NCBI RefSeq assembly: GCF_902859585.1
Contig: NZ_CADIJM010000002.1
Span: forward strand, 558,001 to 622,000
DNA length: 64,000 nucleotides
From: Achromobacter animicus
GTDB taxonomy: Bacteria; Pseudomonadota; Gammaproteobacteria; Burkholderiales; Burkholderiaceae_B
Direction: 5' to 3'
A model generated the notes under the pieces. That model did not search any database. It worked only from the letters and a program-made list of their open reading frames with translations, and was not told where the DNA came from. Shown here one piece after another: positions 34,932 through 43,078 of the stretch. Each line of letters begins with the position of its first letter. The stretch's first letter is position 1. The position numbers were made by a program, and so were the translations under genes.

Positions 34932-36173
34932 GTGCGTTACCCCCATATTCCCTGGCTGCCCCTGTTGTTCTATCCCGCGTTGCCGGTGGCCGCAGCGGTC
35001 GGGCTGCTGTTCTGGCGGGATTGGCCGCCCGCGCTCAGCCTGATCGTTCCGTTCGTGCCATGGGTCATGGCGCTGATCGGATCGGCGATCTGCCTGATGT
35101 ATCAACGCTCGCAGACCATGGCGCTGATGCTGTGCGTGCTGGCCGTCACGGCGGCCTGGCCTACGCTTGCCCGGGAAGCCCCGTGGGCCATGGGGCCGGT
35201 GCTGGCCTGGTGGTCGCTCGTCTACACCATCAATGCCCTGTGGTCCGAACGATCCAGCATGCTGATCGACGTGGCGCTGCGCATCGGCTTGATCGCCGCC
35301 GGCGTGGCTGTGATTGCGCTGGTGGGCAAGGACGGCGTGGGCGAAATCTTCAGCACCGTCGCGCTCCAGGGCATGCTGGCGCGCCTGGGCGTACCGGCCG
35401 AGGCGCTGATCGCGCTGCTGGGCACGGGCCTGACGTTGACGCTGCTGCTGTTGCGCTACGGGCGCCCGCAGCAGGCAGGGCAGTGGCTGGGCTTCGTGTG
35501 CATGGCCTGGGCGCTGCCGCGCGGCGCGGCGCATCCGCTCGAACTGGCGCTGATGTCCGCCGCGGCGCTGACGGCCCTGTGCATCTCGTTGGCGCACGAA
35601 GGCTTTCACATGGCGTTCCGCGACGAGCTCACCGGTTTGCCCGGCCGCCGCGCGCTGAACGAGCGGCTGCAACGCATGGGCCGCCTCTACACGCTGGCCA
35701 TGGCCGACGTGGACCACTTCAAGGCCTTCAACGACACGCACGGCCACGATGTGGGCGATCAGGTGTTGCGCATGGTCGCCTCGCAGTTGCGGCGCGTGCC
35801 GGGTGGCGGCCAGGCCTACCGCTACGGCGGCGAGGAATTCACGCTGGTGTTTCCCGGCAAGACCGCGGCCGAGGCCATGCCACACCTGGAAACGGTGCGC
35901 CGCGCCATCGAGGCCTACCAGATGCGCCTGCGCGACAAGCCGGCCCGGCCCAAGGCGGACCAGATCGGCCAGCGCCGCCGCGGCGGACGGGGAGGGCGCG
36001 GCGCCCGGCCCTTGCGCGTGACGGTCAGCATCGGGGTGGCGGAACGCAGCGATGCCCTGCGCGCCCCGGACGCCGTCATCAAGGCGGCCGACCAGGCGCT
36101 CTACAAGGCCAAGGACGGCGGTCGCAATCAGGTGTGTGCCTTCGGCGCGCGCCGCCGCGCGGGCGCTGGCTGA
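34932..36173 (+). CDS. Membrane diguanylate cyclase (GGDEF domain)
   Basis: The frame starts at GTG 34932 and gives 413 residues. Residues 1-225 hold about six to seven membrane helices. The GGDEF domain follows, with DELTGLPGRRALNERL, ADVDHFKAFNDTHGHDVGDQ, the active site motif GGEEF (299-303) and VTVSIGVAERSD. The allosteric RxxD inhibitory site expected just before the motif is absent (PGGG), so product inhibition is unlikely. An Arg/Gly-rich insert (QRRRGGRGGRGARP) sits in the last third of the domain. The protein makes c-di-GMP. The start has only a weak AAGG site nine bases upstream. Confidence 0.9.
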   Translation: MRYPHIPWLPLLFYPALPVAAAVGLLFWRDWPPALSLIVPFVPWVMALIGSAICLMYQRSQTMALMLCVLAVTAAWPTLAREAPWAMGPVLAWWSLVYTINALWSERSSMLIDVALRIGLIAAGVAVIALVGKDGVGEIFSTVALQGMLARLGVPAEALIALLGTGLTLTLLLLRYGRPQQAGQWLGFVCMAWALPRGAAHPLELALMSAAALTALCISLAHEGFHMAFRDELTGLPGRRALNERLQRMGRLYTLAMADVDHFKAFNDTHGHDVGDQVLRMVASQLRRVPGGGQAYRYGGEEFTLVFPGKTAAEAMPHLETVRRAIEAYQMRLRDKPARPKADQIGQRRRGGRGGRGARPLRVTVSIGVAERSDALRAPDAVIKAADQALYKAKDGGRNQVCAFGARRRAGAG

Positions 36174-36182
36174 AGCCCGCGG

Positions 36183-36701
36183 CTAGCGGTCGGCCAGCGG
36201 CATCGCCATCAGCGCTTCGTCGTACAGCTTGCCGTTGACGCACAGCGCCTCGCGCTCGTGGCCATACACGGTGAATCCCAGGCTGGCGTAAAGCGCGGAC
36301 GCCGCGACATTGTTGGCGGTGACGCTCAGCTGCACCTGCCGGATGCCGCGCATGGTGCGCGCATGGTCGATCGCCGCGTGCATCAGCATCCGGCCCAAGC
36401 CCCGGCCGCGCTCGGCGGGTGCGACGTACATGCTCCAGATGTGCGCCTTGTGCCGCACCTTCAGCTTGCGCTGGCGTCCCACGCCGACGATCCCGGCCAA
36501 CGCCTCGCCCAGAAACACGCCAAACATCGCGCCATCGTTGGCCGGCGAAATCCATTCGCGGATGTCCGCCAATGTCAGCGTGTGTTCCTCTTCGTAACTC
36601 GATCCAAAGGACTCGGGCGTTTCGACCAGCGCATTCAAACGCAATTGCCGCAGGGGCGCGGCGTCGGCAGCGATCAGTCGTCGGACGACAGGCTCGTTCA
36701 T
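36183..36701 (-). CDS. GNAT-family N-acetyltransferase
   Basis: The 172-residue protein carries the GNAT fold: RRLIAADAAPLRQLRLNALV, ESFGSSYEEE, HIWSMYVAPAERGRGLGRML with the acetyl-CoA-binding RGRGLG loop, and ASALYASLGFTVYGHEREAL. The family transfers acetyl groups to amines on small molecules or proteins, and the acceptor is unknown. It is convergent with the diguanylate cyclase gene with a nine-base gap. Its promoter lies in the 107-bp region before the next gene. Confidence 0.88.
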   Translation of the reverse strand: MNEPVVRRLIAADAAPLRQLRLNALVETPESFGSSYEEEHTLTLADIREWISPANDGAMFGVFLGEALAGIVGVGRQRKLKVRHKAHIWSMYVAPAERGRGLGRMLMHAAIDHARTMRGIRQVQLSVTANNVAASALYASLGFTVYGHEREALCVNGKLYDEALMAMPLADR

Positions 36702-36762
36702 GGCGGCTTTGAGAGTGTTGGGATTAGGTAACGTTTGAGGAGTATAGGGGGATGGGCTTGCC

Positions 36763-36768
36763 TATAAT
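36763..36768 (+). promoter_or_regulatory. Candidate -10 element (TATAAT)
   Basis: A perfect TATAAT lies 40 bases before the 36809 start codon. No good -35 hexamer is visible at the usual distance, so activator help or a weak -35 is likely. Confidence 0.5.
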
Positions 36769-36808
36769 GGCCCCAACGCCGCTTGCGGTTTTCAACAAGG
36801 AGCCATTG

Positions 36809-37261
36809 ATGTTCGGTTTCCTCAAGACAAACCAGGATGCGACGCGCCACGAAGTCCAGGAAGAATTCGTGGCCCGTGTCGCGGGTGCAGCGCAGGACTT
36901 CGTGGAGGCGGCCGGTTCAACCGGCGCCGTGCTGGACTACTCTCCGTCCAGCGTTCATGCGCTGGATGACGCACTGGAGGCCGCCCATCTGGGCACGCTG
37001 CCTCTGACCCCCATGCAAACCGTCGGTGCTGCCGCCTACCTTTACGAGGTTGGCCGCCGCGCGCATGGCGGGCTGTACGAGGTCTGCGACGACGAAGATC
37101 CCGTGGTCCTCGTCTGCGGAGAACCCGGCTCCGAAGTGTGCTTTGGCGCCATCGCCAAGGTCGAGCGGCGCATCCGTTACGGGGCCGCCGAGGCCATCCC
37201 CGCCTACTTTGAACGCTTCATGACAGCCCTCCAGACTGGCGAAGCGCAGACCATCCGGTAG
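36809..37261 (+). CDS. Conserved hypothetical cytosolic protein
   Basis: The ATG at 36809 follows AAGGAG and gives 150 residues (MFGFLKTNQDATRHEVQEEF). No signal peptide or membrane segment is visible. The protein is acidic, with a helical N-terminal part and a C-terminal segment VLVCGEPGSEVCFGAIAKVE. I recognise no family. A consensus TATAAT lies 40 bases upstream, and the gene has its own ribosome site, so it is probably well expressed. The next gene is 176 bp away on the same strand. Confidence 0.7.
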   Translation: MFGFLKTNQDATRHEVQEEFVARVAGAAQDFVEAAGSTGAVLDYSPSSVHALDDALEAAHLGTLPLTPMQTVGAAAYLYEVGRRAHGGLYEVCDDEDPVVLVCGEPGSEVCFGAIAKVERRIRYGAAEAIPAYFERFMTALQTGEAQTIR

Positions 37262-37291
37262 GCTGATCTGGCGCTTCTGGGGATTTCCCTT

Positions 37292-37319
37292 AGGGCTGTA
37301 AGAAAAACAGCCCTACAAT
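37292..37319 (+). promoter_or_regulatory. Candidate promoter with inverted repeat before the decarboxylase gene
   Basis: AGGGCTGT (37292-37299) and ACAGCCCT (37307-37314) form a perfect inverted repeat with a seven-base spacer. A TACAAT -10-like hexamer (37314-37319) overlaps its right end. This could be an operator over the decarboxylase promoter. No consensus -35 is seen. Confidence 0.45.
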
Positions 37320-37352
37320 TCCGCAATTCCCGCCGGCCGGCGGGTGCTCGTG

Positions 37353-37376
37353 CCGTCTGTCATCAGACGGTTTTTT
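37353..37376 (+). terminator. Rho-independent terminator or attenuator in the decarboxylase leader
   Basis: CCGTCTG (37353-37359) pairs with CAGACGG (37364-37370) around TCAT and is followed by six T residues. It ends 61 bases before the decarboxylase start. A perfect 16-base palindrome lies just upstream (37329-37344). It either ends the preceding gene or attenuates the decarboxylase transcript. Confidence 0.75.
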
Positions 37377-37437
37377 ACTCGCAGTACATTCGCGCCGCGA
37401 TACGCGTCCGATCCGCCATGCCCCCAGGAGCGCCTGC

Positions 37438-39699
37438 ATGAAATTCCGCTTCCCCATCTTCATCATCGACGAGGACTACCGTTCCGAGAACGCGTCCGGT
37501 TTGGGTATCCGTGCCTTGTCCGCAGCAATCGAGGCCGAGGGCGTCGAGGTGATCGGGGTGACCAGTTACGGCGACCTGAGTTCGTTCGCGCAGCAGCAGA
37601 GCCGCGCCAGCGCCTTCATCCTGTCGATCGACGATGAAGAGTTCGACGTGGACTCGCCCGAGGACGTGGCCAGCGCAATCAAGAACCTGCGCGCCTTTAT
37701 TGGCGAGCTGCGCTTTCGCAACGCGGACATTCCCATCTATCTGTACGGCGAAACGCGCACGTCGGAACACATTCCGAACGACATCCTGCGCGAGCTGCAC
37801 GGCTTCATCCACATGTTCGAGGACACGCCGGAGTTCGTGGCGCGCCACATCATCCGCGAAGCCCGCAGCTACGTCGACAGCCTGCCGCCGCCGTTCTTCC
37901 GCGAGCTGGTGAAGTACGCGCAGGACGGTTCGTATTCGTGGCACTGCCCGGGGCACTCGGGCGGCGTGGCGTTCCTGAAGAGCCCGGTCGGCCAGATGTT
38001 CCACCAGTTCTTCGGCGAAAACATGCTGCGCGCCGACGTCTGCAACGCCGTGGACGAACTGGGCCAGCTGCTGGACCACACCGGCCCGGTCGCCGAATCC
38101 GAACTGAACGCCGCGCGCATCTTCCACGCGGACCATTGCTTCTTCGTGACCAACGGCACGTCGACCTCGAACAAGGTCGTGTGGCACGCCAACGTCGCCG
38201 CGGGCGACGTCGTGGTGGTGGACCGCAACTGTCACAAGTCGATCCTGCACGCCATCACGATGACGGGCGCGATTCCGGTGTTCCTGCGCCCCACGCGCAA
38301 CCACCTGGGCATCATCGGCCCGATCCCGCTCGAAGAATTCCACCCGGACAACATCCGCAAGAAGATCGAAGCGAACCCCTTCGCGCGCGAAGCGGTGAAC
38401 AAGAACCCGCGCATCCTGACGCTGACGCAGAGCACGTACGACGGCGTCATCTACAACGTCGAAATGATCAAGCAGCAGCTCGGCAGCTATGTCGACACGC
38501 TGCACTTTGACGAAGCCTGGCTGCCGCACGCGTCGTTCCACGAGTTCTATCAGGACATGCACGCCATCGGCCAGGACCGCCCGCGCAGCCAGGACGCCAT
38601 GGTGTTTGCCACGCACTCCACGCACAAGCTGCTGGCCGGCATTTCGCAGGCCTCGCAGATCATCGTGCAGGAATCCGAGACCCGCAAACTGGACCGCAAC
38701 GTCTTCAACGAGGCGTATCTGATGCACACGTCCACGTCGCCGCAATACGCGATCATCGCGTCCTGCGACGTGGCCGCGGCCATGATGGAGCCCCCGGGCG
38801 GCACCGCGCTGGTCGAGGAAAGCATCCGCGAAGCCCTGGACTTCCGCCGCGCCATGCGCAAGGTGGAATCCGAGTTCGGCAAGAACGACTGGTGGTTCAA
38901 GGTCTGGGGCCCGAACCGCCTGGTGGCCGAAGGCATCGGCAACCGCGACGAATGGATCCTGGAAGCCAACGATCACTGGCACGGCTTCGGTGAAATGGCC
39001 GAAGGCTTCAACATGCTGGACCCGATCAAGGCCACGGTCATCACGCCGGGGCTGGACATGTCGGGCAGCTTCGGCGAAACCGGCATTCCCGCGGCGCTGG
39101 TCTCCAAGTACCTGACCGAGCACGGCGTTGTGGTTGAAAAGACCGGCCTGTATTCGTTCTTCATCCTGTTCACCATCGGCATTACCAAGGGCCGCTGGAA
39201 CACGCTGCTGACTGCCCTGCAACAGTTCAAGGACGACTACGACCGCAACCAGCCGCTGTGGCGCATCCTGCCGGAGTTCTGCCGCGACCATCGCCGCTAC
39301 GAGCGCATGGGCCTGCGTGACCTCTGCCAGCAGATCCACGAGGCCTACCGCGAGCGCGACGTCGCCCGCCTGACGACCGAGATGTACCTGAGCGACATGG
39401 TGCCGGCGCTGAAGCCGTCGGACGCCTTTGCCCGCATGGCGCACCGCGAAGTCGAGCGCGTCGACATCGACAAGCTGGAAGGCCGCGTCACGGGCGTGCT
39501 GCTGACGCCGTACCCGCCGGGCATTCCGCTGCTGATCCCGGGCGAACGCTTCAACCGCACCATCGTGCAGTACCTGCAATTCGCGCGCGAGTTCAACGAA
39601 CGCTTCCCCGGCTTCGAAACCTACATCCACGGCCTGGCCGACGAAGTGGGTCCGGACGGCGAAAAGCGTTACTACGTTGACTGCCTGATCGAAGAGTAA
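37438..39699 (+). CDS. Arginine/lysine/ornithine decarboxylase, AdiA-like
   Basis: The 753-residue PLP enzyme has the N-terminal wing domain (residues 1-125), the fold-type I core with SWHCPGHSGGVAFLKSPVGQ, VVVVDRNCHKSILHA and LHFDEAW, and the PLP lysine in FATHSTHKLLAGISQAS (K397), followed by the C-terminal domain ending YYVDCLIEE. Length and wording are closest to E. coli arginine decarboxylase AdiA, but lysine and ornithine enzymes are similar and the substrate cannot be fixed by eye. Members make polyamine precursors or consume protons in acid stress. The leader holds an inverted repeat, a palindrome and a terminator, which suggests regulated transcription. No antiporter gene adjoins it. 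Confidence 0.92.
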   Translation: MKFRFPIFIIDEDYRSENASGLGIRALSAAIEAEGVEVIGVTSYGDLSSFAQQQSRASAFILSIDDEEFDVDSPEDVASAIKNLRAFIGELRFRNADIPIYLYGETRTSEHIPNDILRELHGFIHMFEDTPEFVARHIIREARSYVDSLPPPFFRELVKYAQDGSYSWHCPGHSGGVAFLKSPVGQMFHQFFGENMLRADVCNAVDELGQLLDHTGPVAESELNAARIFHADHCFFVTNGTSTSNKVVWHANVAAGDVVVVDRNCHKSILHAITMTGAIPVFLRPTRNHLGIIGPIPLEEFHPDNIRKKIEANPFAREAVNKNPRILTLTQSTYDGVIYNVEMIKQQLGSYVDTLHFDEAWLPHASFHEFYQDMHAIGQDRPRSQDAMVFATHSTHKLLAGISQASQIIVQESETRKLDRNVFNEAYLMHTSTSPQYAIIASCDVAAAMMEPPGGTALVEESIREALDFRRAMRKVESEFGKNDWWFKVWGPNRLVAEGIGNRDEWILEANDHWHGFGEMAEGFNMLDPIKATVITPGLDMSGSFGETGIPAALVSKYLTEHGVVVEKTGLYSFFILFTIGITKGRWNTLLTALQQFKDDYDRNQPLWRILPEFCRDHRRYERMGLRDLCQQIHEAYRERDVARLTTEMYLSDMVPALKPSDAFARMAHREVERVDIDKLEGRVTGVLLTPYPPGIPLLIPGERFNRTIVQYLQFAREFNERFPGFETYIHGLADEVGPDGEKRYYVDCLIEE

Positions 39700-39722
39700 G
39701 CACGGGCGGGCCGGAAATCTTG

Positions 39723-40925
39723 ATGTTCGATGTTGCAGTGCTTGGCGCGGGCGCCGCGGGCATGATGTGCGCGGCGGTCGCGGGTCAGCGCGGCCTGCGC
39801 GTGGTGCTGGTCGACCACGCGCAGCGCCTGGCCGAGAAGATCCGCATTTCGGGCGGCGGGCGCTGCAATTTCACGAACATCGGGGCCGGGCCCGCCAATT
39901 TCCTGTCTGAAAATCCCCATTTCTGCCGGTCGGCGCTGTCGGCCTACACGCCGCAGGACTTTCTGGCGCTCATGAAGCGCCACCGCATCGCCTGGCACGA
40001 GAAGCATCGCGGCCAGCTGTTCTGCGACGACTCCAGCGAAAACATCATCGACATGCTGCGCGCCGAGTGCGACGCGGGCAATGTGCAATGGCGCATGGGC
40101 TGTTCGGTGGCCGAGGTCGCGCATGGGGCCGAAGGTTTCGAGCTGCGCACCAGCCAGGGCGTCATCCGGGCCGCCAAGCTGGTCGTCGCGACCGGCGGCA
40201 TGGCGATTCCGCAACTGGGCGCAACGGACTTCGGGCTGAAGATTGCCCGCCAGTTCGGCCTGAAGGTCGTCGAGCCGCGCCCCGCGCTGGTTCCGCTGAC
40301 CTTCGACCCCGCGCAGTGGCAGCCGCTGTCCGAGCTGTCCGGCGTGGCGCTGGAAGTGAACCTGCAGACGGGGCAGGGCAAGACGCGCGGCGAATTCCTT
40401 GAAGACCTGCTGTTCACGCACCGAGGGCTGTCGGGGCCGGCGATCCTGCAGATCTCCAGCTACTGGAAGCCGGGCGAGCCCATCGTGATCGACCTGGCGC
40501 CGGGGCGCGATCTGGCGCAGGAACTGCTGACATCCAAGTCCGGCAACCGCCAGCAGCTTCATACGGTGCTGGGCGGACTATGGCCCAAGCGGCTGGCCGA
40601 CCGCTGGCTGCAATTGGCCGAGCAGGGCGGCAAGCCGGGCCTGGCTGCGCTGCGCCTAGCCGACGCGCCGGACAAGACGCTGCGCGGGCTGGCGCAAGAC
40701 ATCCATCAGTGGACGCTCGTGCCCAGCGGCACGGCGGGCTACAAAAAGGCCGAAGTCATGCGCGGCGGCGTGGACACGCGCGGCCTGGACCAGAAGTCCA
40801 TGCAGGCCAAGGCCGCGCCGGGCCTGTATTTCATCGGCGAGGCCGTCGACGTGACCGGCTGGCTCGGCGGCTACAACTTCCAGTGGGCGTGGGCCTCGGG
40901 CGTCGCCTGCGGCCAGGCGCTGTAG
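39723..40925 (+). CDS. HI0933/YhiN-family FAD-binding flavoprotein
   Basis: I use the ATG at 39723; a TTG directly before it is also in frame. The 400-residue product opens with MFDVAVLGAGAAGMMCAAVA (FAD dinucleotide motif) and continues with ISGGGRCNFTNIGAG, the family signature, FLEDLLFTHRGLSGPAILQI and C-terminal GEAVDVTGWLGGYNFQWAWA. The family is widespread and has unclear function, perhaps a flavin reductase or hydroxylase. It starts 23 bp after the decarboxylase stop on the same strand and may be read with it. Confidence 0.9.
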   Translation: MFDVAVLGAGAAGMMCAAVAGQRGLRVVLVDHAQRLAEKIRISGGGRCNFTNIGAGPANFLSENPHFCRSALSAYTPQDFLALMKRHRIAWHEKHRGQLFCDDSSENIIDMLRAECDAGNVQWRMGCSVAEVAHGAEGFELRTSQGVIRAAKLVVATGGMAIPQLGATDFGLKIARQFGLKVVEPRPALVPLTFDPAQWQPLSELSGVALEVNLQTGQGKTRGEFLEDLLFTHRGLSGPAILQISSYWKPGEPIVIDLAPGRDLAQELLTSKSGNRQQLHTVLGGLWPKRLADRWLQLAEQGGKPGLAALRLADAPDKTLRGLAQDIHQWTLVPSGTAGYKKAEVMRGGVDTRGLDQKSMQAKAAPGLYFIGEAVDVTGWLGGYNFQWAWASGVACGQAL

Positions 40926-41036
40926 CTGCGGCCAGGCGCGCTGGTTAGGCACCGGCCGCTTTCACCCCAAATCCTGAAAATTCCCGAAGCAACCTGCGTG
41001 GCCGCCACTGCGGCTTTCCGGCATTCCAGCATTGTG

Positions 41037-41060
41037 ATATCAAATAAAAATACATATCAT
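41037..41060. promoter_or_regulatory. AT-rich candidate Fur box upstream of sodA
   Basis: The stretch from 41037 to 41060 is strongly A/T rich (ATATCAAATAAAAATACATA and following) and matches the Fur consensus at about 11 of 19 positions by eye. E. coli sodA is Fur regulated, so the site is reasonable but weak. Confidence 0.3.
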
Positions 41061-41067
41061 TTATGTT

Positions 41068-41081
41068 TTGATCTTTATCAA
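41068..41081. promoter_or_regulatory. Perfect FNR box upstream of sodA
   Basis: TTGATCTTTATCAA is an exact match to the FNR consensus TTGAT-N4-ATCAA. It ends 37 bases before the sodA ATG. Fnr represses sodA without oxygen in E. coli, and a site so near the start fits repression. Confidence 0.75.
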
Positions 41082-41118
41082 AGCCGTCCCGCGAGGGACG
41101 GATCAGCCGGAGACTCGC

Positions 41119-41733
41119 ATGGCCTACACCCTTCCGCCCCTGCCGTACGCCTATGACGCGCTGGAACCTCACATCGACGCAATGACGATGGAGATCCACT
41201 ACACCAAGCATCACCAGACCTATGTCACCGGTCTGAACACCGCGCTCGAAGGCGCCGGCATCGCCACGGACGAACCCGTGGAAGCGCTGGTCGCGCGCAT
41301 CAAGGAATTGCCGGAAGCCGTGCGCGGCGCGGTGCGCAACCACGGCGGCGGCCACGCCAATCACAGCCTGTTCTGGTCCGTCATGTCGCCGCAGGGCGGC
41401 GGCGAGCCGGATGGGGCGCTGGCTGCGGCCATCGACGCCGAGCTGGGCGGTCTGCCCGCCTTCAAGGAAGCCTTCACCAAGGCGGCGCTGACGCGCTTCG
41501 GCAGCGGTTGGGCCTGGCTGAGCGTGACGCCGGCCGGTAAGCTGGTGGTCGAGAGCAGCGCCAACCAGGACAGCCCGCTGATGGACGGCAATACGCCGAT
41601 CCTGGGCCTGGACGTCTGGGAACACGCTTATTATCTGAAGTACCAGAACCGCCGGCCGGAATACATCGGCGCTTTCTACAACGTGGTGAACTGGCCCGAG
41701 GTCTCGCGCCGCTACGCTGCGGCAAAGGGCTAA
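41119..41733 (+). CDS. sodA: Superoxide dismutase, manganese type
   Basis: The ATG at 41119 (GGAG upstream) gives 204 residues starting [20 protein letters not shown], nearly the text of E. coli SodA. The four metal ligands are in [18 protein letters not shown] and [15 protein letters not shown]. The manganese rather than iron form is indicated by [11 protein letters not shown] and the glutamine in SANQDSPLM. The enzyme turns superoxide into oxygen and peroxide in the cytosol. A perfect FNR box and a possible Fur box upstream suggest oxygen- and iron-dependent control. The ZIP transporter gene follows 30 bp later. Confidence 0.96.
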   Translation: MAYTLPPLPYAYDALEPHIDAMTMEIHYTKHHQTYVTGLNTALEGAGIATDEPVEALVARIKELPEAVRGAVRNHGGGHANHSLFWSVMSPQGGGEPDGALAAAIDAELGGLPAFKEAFTKAALTRFGSGWAWLSVTPAGKLVVESSANQDSPLMDGNTPILGLDVWEHAYYLKYQNRRPEYIGAFYNVVNWPEVSRRYAAAKG

Positions 41734-41763
41734 GCGCATCTCCCGAAAGGAGCGCAGCCGCAT

Positions 41764-42657
41764 ATGAATACCTTCAGCCGTCATCGCGTGCGGCCGGCGG
41801 CCACCAGCATCAGCGTCTGGACGCTGGCCGTGATGGTGTCCTGCCTGGCCCTTTACCAGCTCTGGGTTTACCTGGACGTGCGGGCGCCGCACGTGGCCGA
41901 CGCGCTACTGGGGGGGCTTGTCGCGGCCGCCGCTACCGCCCTTGGCACCCTTCCCATTCTCTTTGCCCGCACCATTCCGCAGAAGGCGCAGGACAGCATG
42001 TTCGGCTTTGGGGCCGGCGTCATGCTGGCCGCCAGCGCGTTTTCGCTGGTCGCGCCGGGCATCGCGGCGGGTGAGGAATTGGGGTACGGCCCCTGGGGCG
42101 CCGGCCTGACGGTCGGCGCCGCCCTGCTGTTGGGGGCGGCCGTGCTGCTGCTGATGGACCGGGTCCTGCCGCACGAGCATTTCATCAAGGGCAGGGAAGG
42201 GATGGAGGCGCACCGCCTGCGCCGCACCTGGCTGTTCGTGTTCGCGATCATGCTGCACAACCTGCCCGAGGGCCTGGCGATCGGCGTGGGTTATGCAGCG
42301 GGCGACCCCGTGCGCGGCACGGCGCTGGCCACCGGCATTGCAATCCAGGACATTCCCGAGGGGCTGGTCGTGGCGGTGGCCCTGCTTGCCGCCGGCTACA
42401 AGCGCACGTTTGCCGTGGCATTGGGCATGCTGTCGGGGCTGATCGAGCCCGTCGGCGCTGTGCTGGGCGCCGCCGTGGTCGGCTGGTCGGCGCCGCTCCT
42501 GCCGTGGGGCCTGGGCTTTGCCGCGGGCGCCATGCTGTTCGTCATCAGTCACGAGATCATCCCGGAATCGCACCGCAAGGGGCACGAGGTCTACGCCACC
42601 TGCGGCCTGATGATCGGTTTCGTGCTGATGATGCTGCTGGATACCGCGCTGGGATAG
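41764..42657 (+). CDS. ZIP-family divalent metal transporter
   Basis: The 297-residue protein has eight membrane helices and the two metal-binding signatures HNLPEGLAIGVG (helix 4) and QDIPEGLVVAVA (helix 5). Text such as MFGFGAGVMLAASAFSLVAP and VISHEIIPESHRKGHE is very close to BbZIP of Bordetella bronchiseptica, whose structure is known, and to ZupT-like proteins. It should carry zinc and other divalent metals such as iron or manganese into the cell. Placement 30 bp after sodA suggests co-transcription, perhaps to supply manganese to the dismutase; that link is an inference. Confidence 0.92.
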   Translation: MNTFSRHRVRPAATSISVWTLAVMVSCLALYQLWVYLDVRAPHVADALLGGLVAAAATALGTLPILFARTIPQKAQDSMFGFGAGVMLAASAFSLVAPGIAAGEELGYGPWGAGLTVGAALLLGAAVLLLMDRVLPHEHFIKGREGMEAHRLRRTWLFVFAIMLHNLPEGLAIGVGYAAGDPVRGTALATGIAIQDIPEGLVVAVALLAAGYKRTFAVALGMLSGLIEPVGAVLGAAVVGWSAPLLPWGLGFAAGAMLFVISHEIIPESHRKGHEVYATCGLMIGFVLMMLLDTALG

Positions 42658-42724
42658 CGCCGCCGGGCGTGCAACAGGCCTAGGCTTACCCCAGGCTTTC
42701 GTTGTATGCTTTCGGCGCTGTCAC

Positions 42725-42990
42725 GCATGCTGCGGGAGAGAGCGGCCGAAGGCGTCAAGCCCGGCCGCCGCCGAAGGCGCAATTCGCCCAGAATCGCTCA
42801 GGTAACCGATACCGCGCAGGCTTGTCCCGTCCCGCATTTGCCGCCATTGCCGGCTACGCAGACGTGGCAAAACAGCACTCTGGAGAGACCTGGCGCCGCG
42901 CCCTGAACAGGGACACTGCGAGCAGCCCAGGCGCCGAAGGTGCAAACCCGCTTCGCGGGGCAACTCTCAGGCAAAAGGACAGAGGGGCGG
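42725..42990 (+). ncRNA. Tandem glycine riboswitch upstream of gcvT
   Basis: Two glycine aptamers are visible. The first runs from about 42727 to 42820 (GGGAGAG, CCGCCGAAGGCGCAATTCGC, then GCTCAGGTAACCGATACCGC). The second runs from about 42877 to 42990 (CTCTGGAGAGACC, GGCGCCGAAGGTGCAA, CTCTCAGGCAAAAGGACAGA). Binding of glycine normally switches on the downstream glycine cleavage genes. The linker between aptamers is about 56 bases, longer than the usual short linker. A stem (GTTGCG.../...CGCCCGCAAC) at about 43001-43027 may belong to the expression platform. Confidence 0.93.
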
Positions 42991-43078
42991 AAGATTCAGC
43001 CGTTGCGCGGGCGCCGTCCGCCCGCAACCAGCGGCATTCCGTAACCCTGGCATCGCTGCCGTCCCGGAGTTCCCCCGC

